Positions 14,699 to 19,404 of a DNA stretch of 19,404 bases are shown here, one piece after another. Origin of the DNA: HGM04593 sp045578665 (lineage in GTDB: Bacteria > Bacteroidota > Bacteroidia > Bacteroidales > Bacteroidaceae); contig JAZNKR010000183.1 of NCBI GenBank assembly GCA_045578665.1, positions 1 to 19,404 of the forward strand, in the 5' to 3' direction. Position 1 is the stretch's first letter; the number at the start of each line of letters is the position of its first letter. The notes beneath the pieces were generated by a model that made no database searches, had not been told where the DNA came from, and was given only the letters and a program-made list of their open reading frames with translations. A program made the position numbers and the translations under genes.

Positions 14699-15538
14699 TT
14701 ACTTCTTGAGGTTATACTTTGTAAGCAAGTCGAGGAGTACGATTGAAGAGTCCTCCATGTCGGCTGTGATTGACTCAATCTTGCCGAGTACATAGTTGTA
14801 GAATACCTGAAGAACAAGAGCTACGATAATACCGTAGTCAGTTGTGATAAGAGCCATTCTCATGCCTCCGGCAACAACGGTCGGAGAGATGTCACCTGCG
14901 CGCTGGATTTCGTCGAATGCCATAACCATACCGATCACAGTACCCAAGAATCCGAGTGAAGGAGCCATAGCGATGAAAAGTGTAATCCATGAGCAACCCT
15001 TCTCGAGGTTCATAGCCTGAACGCTACCGTAAGATACGATTGAACGCTCAACTACATCAAGACCCTCGTCGATGCGCATAAGACCCTGGTAGCAGATAGA
15101 AGCAACGGGACCTGCTGTGTTACGGCAGATTGTCTTTGCTTTCTCAACATCCTTAGCCTCGAGAGCCTTAGCGATAGCCTCCATCAATTTCTTTGTGTTA
15201 ACCTGAGCAAGGCTGAGGAATATAATACGCTCGATGCAGAATGCAAGACCGATGATCATAGCGATAGCAACCAAAGACATGAAGCCTGCGCCACCCTCGA
15301 TGAACTTAGTCTTCAATGTTTTGTGGAAACTTTCGGGTTCAGCCTCCTCTACGGGAGCGGGAGCGGTTTCTTCAGCAGCTGCTGTAGCTGTTGAATCGAT
15401 AGCGGTAGAATCTGTAGCTGCAGAATCAACCTGTTCTGTCTGTTCGCTGGTTGCGACAGCATCCTGTGCCTGAATAGACTGAATTGTTCCGAATGTGAAC
15501 AATCCCAACATTGCAACAATTGCAAAAAGCTTTTTCAT
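14699..15538 (-). CDS. exbB: ExbB/TolQ/MotA-type proton channel
   Basis: This 279-residue protein should form the ring-shaped inner-membrane channel that works with ExbD. It begins with a signal peptide, probably cut after A24 to leave Gln25, followed by an Ala/Thr/Asp/Glu-rich periplasmic segment (about 25-70) seen in Bacteroidetes members and absent from E. coli ExbB. Three membrane helices follow: about 84-110, 186-208 and 229-251. The motif LGFLGTVIGM (195-204) with T200 matches E. coli T148, and T233 matches T181. By the same ungapped alignment, pore Glu176 of E. coli is Met228 here, and an Asp (D234) lies next to T233. I find no TAnnTTTG between it and the upstream tRNA gene, so it may be read through from the tRNA promoter. 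Confidence 0.93.
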   Translation of the reverse strand: MKKLFAIVAMLGLFTFGTIQSIQAQDAVATSEQTEQVDSAATDSTAIDSTATAAAEETAPAPVEEAEPESFHKTLKTKFIEGGAGFMSLVAIAMIIGLAFCIERIIFLSLAQVNTKKLMEAIAKALEAKDVEKAKTICRNTAGPVASICYQGLMRIDEGLDVVERSIVSYGSVQAMNLEKGCSWITLFIAMAPSLGFLGTVIGMVMAFDEIQRAGDISPTVVAGGMRMALITTDYGIIVALVLQVFYNYVLGKIESITADMEDSSIVLLDLLTKYNLKK

Positions 15539-15629
15539 TGTGTGTTAATTTTAGAAATTGTTATTTAATTTAGTTTATAATTATTCGCTTTGTTCTTCTT
15601 TTCTTTGGTGCCACTCTTGTGGCTTTATG

Positions 15630-15717
15630 CGGAAAGAGGGGGATTCGAACCCCCGATACGCTTTTGGCGTATACACGCTTTCCAGGCGTGCCTCTTCAAC
15701 CACTCGAGCATCTTTCC
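15630..15717 (-). tRNA. tRNA-Ser (GGA anticodon)
   Basis: The minus strand folds into a class II tRNA: acceptor stem GGAAAGA/TCTTTCC with discriminator G, anticodon stem CACGC/GCGTG around loop CTGGAAA, a long variable arm with a 6-bp stem (ATACGC/GCGTAT), and T arm GGGGG TTCGAAT CCCCC. The anticodon GGA (complement of 15681-15683) reads UCC and UCU serine codons. CCA is not encoded and must be added after transcription. The gene lies 91 bases upstream of exbB on the same strand. Confidence 0.97.
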
Positions 15718-15748
15718 TTGATATGTGGGCTTTGCCTCTTATTGCGGT

Positions 15749-15756
15749 GCAAGTTA
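15749..15756 (-). promoter_or_regulatory. Possible -7 element for tRNA-Ser
   Basis: On the minus strand this reads TAACTTGC, close to TAnnTTTG but with one mismatch at the seventh base and C in place of the final G. It lies about 32 bases before the tRNA 5' end. A TTG about 22 bases upstream could serve as the -33 element. The match is loose and the call is tentative. Confidence 0.3.
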
Positions 15757-15919
15757 CAAAAAATTTGCAATACACGCACAATTTCGCCACAAAAGTAACC
15801 TTTTTTTTCAATAAAACAGCTATTTATACAAAAAAAAGAGTAAACAATTTTTTGTCAGCTCCTTTTTTGTCTGTTTTTTGCTCCATTTATGCCATAAAAA
15901 CGCTATTTCTGCCGCGAAT

Positions 15920-15951
15920 ATTGTATGAAAAACTCTTTTTTTGTATCTTCG
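15920..15951 (+). promoter_or_regulatory. Probable promoter of lpxK-punA-thiL
   Basis: ATTG at 15920-15923 and TATCTTCG at 15944-15951 are separated by 20 bases, one mismatch each from TTTG and TAnnTTTG. The lpxK start codon at 15970 lies 18 bases further on. The 252-base stretch between the tRNA gene and lpxK holds no gene. It contains only this site, the weak tRNA promoter, and runs of T and A. Confidence 0.5.
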
Positions 15952-15969
15952 CGAATACAATGAATTATA

Positions 15970-17052
15970 ATGCAGATGGAGCTCCTCGATTTTCTTAATC
16001 CTTATAGTTGGGTGATGGCCTTGCGCAATTGGGCTTTCGACTGCGGTCGCTTGCCGGGCAAGGCTTTTGATGTGCCTGTCATCTGTGTGGGTAATATCAC
16101 GCTTGGCGGTACAGGGAAGACTCCGCACATAGAGTATATCATCAATCTTTTGAAAGATGATTACGCAGTGGCTACGTTGAGCCGTGGATACAGACGGACG
16201 ACAAAGGGGTTCCGCATAGCTCTGCCGGGTAGCGATGCGCTTCTTGTAGGCGATGAGCCTTCGCAGATAAAGAAGAAGTTCCCGCAGATAACGGTTGCGG
16301 TCGACGAAAAACGTGTCGACGGCATCGAGAATCTGCTTCGTGAGAATCCTGCGCCGGAAGTAATACTTCTTGACGATGCCTTTCAGCATAGGTACGTGAA
16401 GCCCGGATTGTCGATTGTGCTTGTCGATTACAACCGCCCTGTGTGGCGGGATAATGTGTTGCCATTCGGACGTTTGCGCGAATCGGCACGAGGTATAAGA
16501 CGTGCCGATGTTGTGGTGATGACAAAATGCCCTCCCTACATTGACGAAAAAGAACGACAATCCATCGTCGGGAAACTGAGAATGCGCCAGGGTGCGCAGC
16601 TCTTTTTTTCAACTGTCTGCTACGATGGGCTTTCACCTCTGTTCAATCCCTCCCTGGAAGGGCGTAAAATAGAAAAGGGTACAGCTGTGCTACTGCTGAC
16701 AGGAATAGCCCGTCCCCAACCGATGAAGGAGGAGCTTGAACGGCGCGGTGCCGTAGTTACTCTCATGCGGTATGCCGACCACCACAATTTCAGCAAGGAT
16801 GAGCTTGAGGATATCGCCCGTAAATTTTCGGCACTGCCCTCCGATGACCGGCTTGTAGTGACTACCGAAAAGGATGCCGAGAGGCTTGCGGGACGCACCG
16901 ACCTTCCGGCAATAATAAAGGAGAATATATGCTCCTTACCTATAAAGATAAAGATAATTGACGAAGAAAACAGGTTTAACCAAATAATAAAAGATTATGT
17001 TAGAGAAAATTCAAGAGACCGCGGCATACTTGCAGTCGGTGATGAAGACTAA
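15970..17052 (+). CDS. lpxK: Tetraacyldisaccharide 4'-kinase
   Basis: LpxK phosphorylates the 4' position of the lipid A disaccharide precursor on the inner face of the inner membrane. The protein has 360 residues, typical for Bacteroidetes LpxK. It shows an N-terminal membrane-contact helix (LLDFLNPYSWVMALRNWAFD), a Walker A loop GNITLGGTGKTPH (41-53), GDEP (94-97), LLDDAFQHRYVK (133-144), and YADHHNFS in the C-terminal domain. The start is set at ATG 15970. An ATG two codons later would serve equally well. The last 56 bases overlap the start of punA in another reading frame. A probable promoter lies just upstream. The gene implies an LPS- or lipooligosaccharide-bearing outer membrane. Confidence 0.97.
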   Translation: MQMELLDFLNPYSWVMALRNWAFDCGRLPGKAFDVPVICVGNITLGGTGKTPHIEYIINLLKDDYAVATLSRGYRRTTKGFRIALPGSDALLVGDEPSQIKKKFPQITVAVDEKRVDGIENLLRENPAPEVILLDDAFQHRYVKPGLSIVLVDYNRPVWRDNVLPFGRLRESARGIRRADVVVMTKCPPYIDEKERQSIVGKLRMRQGAQLFFSTVCYDGLSPLFNPSLEGRKIEKGTAVLLLTGIARPQPMKEELERRGAVVTLMRYADHHNFSKDELEDIARKFSALPSDDRLVVTTEKDAERLAGRTDLPAIIKENICSLPIKIKIIDEENRFNQIIKDYVRENSRDRGILAVGDED

Positions 17053-17806
17053 GCCCGAAACAGCTATCATCCTCGGTACAGGACTCGGAAGTTTAGTGAA
17101 CGAAATAACAGAGAAATACGAAGTGGAGTATAAGGATATTCCCAATTTCCCGCTCTCTACCGTTGAGGGACATTCGGGCAAACTTATATTCGGTAAGCTC
17201 GGCAACAAGGATATCATGGCTATGCAGGGCCGCTTCCACTACTACGAGGGTTACTCGATGAAGGAGGTAACATTCCCTGTGAGAGTGATGCGCGAACTTG
17301 GCATCAAGACTCTCTTTGTATCCAATGCGGCGGGTGGAATGAATCCCGATTTTATCATCGGCGACCTTATGATTATAAAGGACCACATAAACACATTCCC
17401 CGAGCATCCCCTGCGCGGCAAGAATATTGAATATGGCGATCGTTTCCCCGATATGTCAAAGGCTTACGACCCTGCGCTTATAGCTATGGCAAAAGAGATT
17501 GCCGCAGAAAAGGGTATCCGTGTGATGGAGGGTGTCTATCTCGGTACTCAGGGTCCCACATTCGAGACTCCTGCCGAGTATGTGATGTTCCATAGAATGG
17601 GTGGCGATGCTGTGGGTATGTCAACTGTTCCCGAAGTTATCGTTGCGCGCCATTGCGGCATCAAGGTATTCGGTATTTCTGTTATCACCGACCTCGGACT
17701 CGAGGGTGTTGTGGTTGAGGTGAGCCACGAAGAGGTGCAGAAGGCTGCCGACGAGGCTCAGCCCAGAATGACCACTATCTTCAAGGAACTTGTAAACAGA
17801 TCTTGA
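16997..17806 (+). CDS. punA: Trimeric purine-nucleoside phosphorylase
   Basis: This phosphorylase splits purine (deoxy)nucleosides with phosphate to the free base and (deoxy)ribose-1-phosphate for purine salvage in the cytoplasm. The 269 residues match the trimeric PNP/MTAP family: IILGTGLGSL (24-33), VEGHSGKL (56-63), MQGRFHYYEG (76-85), VSNAAGGM (108-115), GTQGPTFETPAE (183-194) and GMSTVPEVIVARH (207-219). E190 corresponds to human PNP E201, but human N243 is D232 here (SVITDLG). MTAP, which prefers 6-aminopurines, also has Asp at this position. The start inside lpxK is supported because the family N-terminal helix (MLEKIQETAAYLQS) begins there. thiL follows after 25 bases. Confidence 0.95.
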   Translation: MLEKIQETAAYLQSVMKTKPETAIILGTGLGSLVNEITEKYEVEYKDIPNFPLSTVEGHSGKLIFGKLGNKDIMAMQGRFHYYEGYSMKEVTFPVRVMRELGIKTLFVSNAAGGMNPDFIIGDLMIIKDHINTFPEHPLRGKNIEYGDRFPDMSKAYDPALIAMAKEIAAEKGIRVMEGVYLGTQGPTFETPAEYVMFHRMGGDAVGMSTVPEVIVARHCGIKVFGISVITDLGLEGVVVEVSHEEVQKAADEAQPRMTTIFKELVNRS

Positions 17807-17831
17807 TTATCATAACGTCACTACGGTAAAG

Positions 17832-18875
17832 ATGAACGAAACAAAAAGAACCGAAATTTCTACATTGGGAGAGTTCGGACTGATAGAGCATCTTACATCG
17901 GATATCACACCCGTCAATGCAGAGACGTTGACGGGTGTCGGTGATGATGCAGCCATCCTTCGCTTCGACGGCGCAGAGGAGGTGCTTGTAACGACCGATC
18001 TTCTGATGGAGGGTGTGCACTTCGACCTCACATACGTGCCGCTGCAACATTTGGGCTACAAGGCGGCTATGGTGAATTTCTCGGATATATATGCCATGAA
18101 TGGTACTCCCAAGCAGATTACCGTTTCCATTGCATTGGGCAAGCGCTTCTGCATCGAGGACCTGGAGGATTTCTATGCAGGACTGAGATTGGCATGCGAG
18201 AGGCATAATGTGGATATTGTCGGCGGCGATACATCTTCTTCGCTTACGGGTCTTGCCATAAGCATCACTGCAATCGGTACTGCACCTGCCGGAAAGAGTG
18301 TCAGACGCAATGGTGCGAAGGCAACCGACCTTATATGTGTCTCGGGGGACCTCGGTGCTGCATATATGGGATTGCAACTGCTCGAACGCGAGAAGATTGC
18401 CATGGATGGCAAGGATGGCATACAGCCCGACTTTGCCGGCAAGGAGTATCTGCTCGAACGCCAGTTGAAGCCCGAAGCGCGTAAGGATATTGTTGAGGCT
18501 CTCCGCGAGGCAAATATTGTTCCTACTGCCATGATGGATGTTTCGGATGGTCTCTCTTCGGAACTGTTGCACATCTGCAAGCAGAGTGGAGTAGGGTGCA
18601 GAATCTACGAAGACAATATTCCTATAGATTACCAGACTGCTGTGATGGCGGAGGAACTTAATCTTAACGTGATTACTTGTGCTCTCAACGGCGGCGAAGA
18701 TTATGAACTTCTTTTCACGGTGCCCATAGCCGACTACGAAAAGGTTGCAACTTTGAAGAATGTACGCCTTGTAGGGCATATTGTAAAAGAGGATCTTGGT
18801 GCAGCACTCGTTACCCGCGATGGTGTGGAGATGGAGCTGAAGGCTCAGGGGTGGAATCCTTTGAAAAACGAATAA
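17832..18875 (+). CDS. thiL: Thiamine-monophosphate kinase
   Basis: ThiL phosphorylates thiamine monophosphate with ATP to give thiamine diphosphate, the active cofactor, in the cytoplasm. The 347 residues carry the PurM/ThiL fold signatures: GVGDDAAIL (35-43), TTDLLMEGVHFD (54-65), VNFSDIYAMNG (81-91), VGGDTSSS (130-137), a SGDLGAAYMGLQLL stretch, MDVSDGLSSEL, and NGGEDYELLFTV near the C-terminus. The metal- and nucleotide-binding Asp residues in these motifs are intact. It follows punA after 25 bases, and no thiamine riboswitch is visible in that gap, so it is probably expressed constitutively with lpxK and punA. An Imm17-like gene follows after 12 bases. No other thiamine gene is nearby. 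Confidence 0.97.
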   Translation: MNETKRTEISTLGEFGLIEHLTSDITPVNAETLTGVGDDAAILRFDGAEEVLVTTDLLMEGVHFDLTYVPLQHLGYKAAMVNFSDIYAMNGTPKQITVSIALGKRFCIEDLEDFYAGLRLACERHNVDIVGGDTSSSLTGLAISITAIGTAPAGKSVRRNGAKATDLICVSGDLGAAYMGLQLLEREKIAMDGKDGIQPDFAGKEYLLERQLKPEARKDIVEALREANIVPTAMMDVSDGLSSELLHICKQSGVGCRIYEDNIPIDYQTAVMAEELNLNVITCALNGGEDYELLFTVPIADYEKVATLKNVRLVGHIVKEDLGAALVTRDGVEMELKAQGWNPLKNE

Positions 18876-18887
18876 TTGCATAAACTT

Positions 18888-19112
18888 ATGTTTGCCCACT
18901 ATCTGTTGCAGGCTATAATGCTGCTGTCGGGAGCCGTTGCACTCTCGGCAGCGGTCTTTGATGCCGATTGGTTCTTCAAGAGCAGGAATGCCGAGCCGGT
19001 AGTGAGGATGTTCGGCAGGGAGAGGAGTAGGTTGCTGTATGCTCTTTTGGGAATTGTGCTTATGGCGGCGGCACTTTTCTTCTATATGCGTGTGTCGCGG
19101 ATGGATGTGTGA
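18888..19112 (+). CDS. Imm17-like small membrane protein
   Basis: This encodes 74 residues with two membrane helices (about 5-24 and 49-67) separated by a basic cytoplasmic-type loop. The sequence FDADWFFKSRNA (24-35), then MFGRERSRLLYALLGI (41-56), is the pattern of the immunity-17 (Imm17) family, which was named from genes near polymorphic toxins. I chose ATG 18888. A TTG four codons upstream (18876) is in frame but directly abuts the thiL stop and is a less likely start. It sits 12 bases after thiL and is probably co-transcribed. No toxin gene is visible beside it, so it is either an orphan immunity gene or a family member with a different job. I am fairly sure of the family likeness but not of any immunity function. 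Confidence 0.72.
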   Translation: MFAHYLLQAIMLLSGAVALSAAVFDADWFFKSRNAEPVVRMFGRERSRLLYALLGIVLMAAALFFYMRVSRMDV

Positions 19113-19404
19113 TTTTGGTTCGGTTGTATATGTTTAATTATGTGGAATTGCTGAAAATAGAATGTAATTCCATGCTTTCGTTGTTTTATCTTTGGACTTA
19201 TAATTTGTAAGGAGTTAAGTACTATGTAGATGATTTTGTTTTTATCATAAAATAGAAAATGTTAAATGATTATGCGATATTATACCTAAAAAGTACAACC
19301 CCATCCTTCAATGGATAAAAAACTATTCTAAAAAGTTCCTGCCCTTAAAGGGGACATTGCGTAATAAGCAATGTTTGCGACGACGAAAGCTTTAGCTTTC
19401 CAAA
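19113..19404. other. Noncoding right flank
   Basis: I see no gene in these 292 bases. The DNA is AT-rich, unlike the coding regions. A TATCTTTG (19187-19194, plus strand) matches the -7 consensus but has no -33 partner, and the next ATG (in TACTATGTAG) runs straight into a stop. The last 60 bases hold three small inverted repeats. There is no strong intrinsic terminator for the lpxK-punA-thiL-Imm17 transcript. Confidence 0.5.
19342..19400. repeat. Three adjacent small inverted repeats
   Basis: CCCTTAAAGGG (19342-19352) is a near-palindrome. ACATTGC (19354-19360) and GCAATGT (19368-19374) form a 7-bp stem with a 7-base loop. GAAAGCT (19385-19391) and AGCTTTC (19394-19400) form a 7-bp stem with only two bases between, so it is more a binding-site palindrome than a hairpin. 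None is followed by a T-run, so they do not look like standard terminators. Confidence 0.55.

Noticed and set aside
15610..15623. Terminator directly after tRNA-Ser
   Set aside because: The stem is only 5 bp, and on the minus strand it is followed by ACCAAAGAAAAG, not a T-run.
15558..15998. 146-aa plus-strand frame through the tRNA-Ser gene
   Set aside because: It runs through a perfectly folding tRNA gene on the opposite strand and through AT-rich spacer.
17781..18899. 372-aa open frame on the minus strand opposite thiL
   Set aside because: thiL on the plus strand has every family motif. The antisense frame has a Ser/Cys/His/Ile-rich composition with no recognisable fold.
19187..19194. Promoter for a gene at the right end
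   Set aside because: TATCTTTG fits the -7 consensus but lacks a -33 box, and the first ATG downstream is followed at once by TAG.
1..19404. Circular molecule, because both ends carry TTCCAAA
   Set aside because: A 7-base match is expected by chance, and the content is ordinary chromosomal housekeeping genes.

Overview
The window looks like chromosomal DNA of a member of the Bacteroidota, most likely the order Bacteroidales. The evidence is: promoters of the Bacteroidota type (TTTG, about 19 bases, TAnnTTTG), a near absence of Shine-Dalgarno sequences, several lipoproteins, an animal-type (type II) glutaminyl cyclase, an ExbB / 4-TM protein / ExbD / ExbD cluster, a bacterial GH3 protein, and DHFR and trimeric PNP sequences of the kind found in Bacteroides and Prevotella. 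The genus cannot be fixed by reading alone.

Positions 144-11504 hold nine genes, all on the minus strand and tightly packed. In transcription order they are an RsmF-like rRNA m5C methyltransferase, a DsbD-type thiol:disulfide transporter, a GH3-family protein, a 640-aa Ig-like lipoprotein, a DUF3108 protein (4-nt ATGA overlap with the lipoprotein), CysS, a type II glutaminyl cyclase lipoprotein (1-nt overlap with cysS), SufE, and a small AT-rich lipoprotein of unknown function. Matches to the -7 element lie in front of rsmF and GH3.

Positions 11572-13103 hold a plus-strand thyA-folA pair (dTMP synthesis and dihydrofolate recycling) with a near-ideal promoter. After folA come nine tandem 9-base units and then a perfect 17-bp hairpin that ends the converging exbD operon and probably folA too.

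Positions 13123-15717 hold a minus-strand energy-transduction operon: exbB, a 4-TM protein, exbD and a second exbD. A tRNA-Ser(GGA) lies just upstream of exbB. Positions 15920-19112 hold a plus-strand cluster: lpxK (lipid A), punA (purine salvage; overlaps lpxK by 56 nt), thiL (thiamine diphosphate) and a 74-aa Imm17-like membrane protein. The window ends in about 290 bases of AT-rich noncoding DNA with a cluster of small inverted repeats.

Most of the window is core genome. I did not find a clear new multi-gene defence or mobile system. The points most worth a second look are: the glutaminyl cyclase, together with two signal peptides here predicted to expose an N-terminal Gln; the ExbB whose pore glutamate is replaced by Met with an Asp close by; the PNP with Asp where human PNP has its purine-contacting Asn; the 9-bp repeat array; the GH3 protein; the orphan Imm17-like protein; and the AT-rich lipoprotein.
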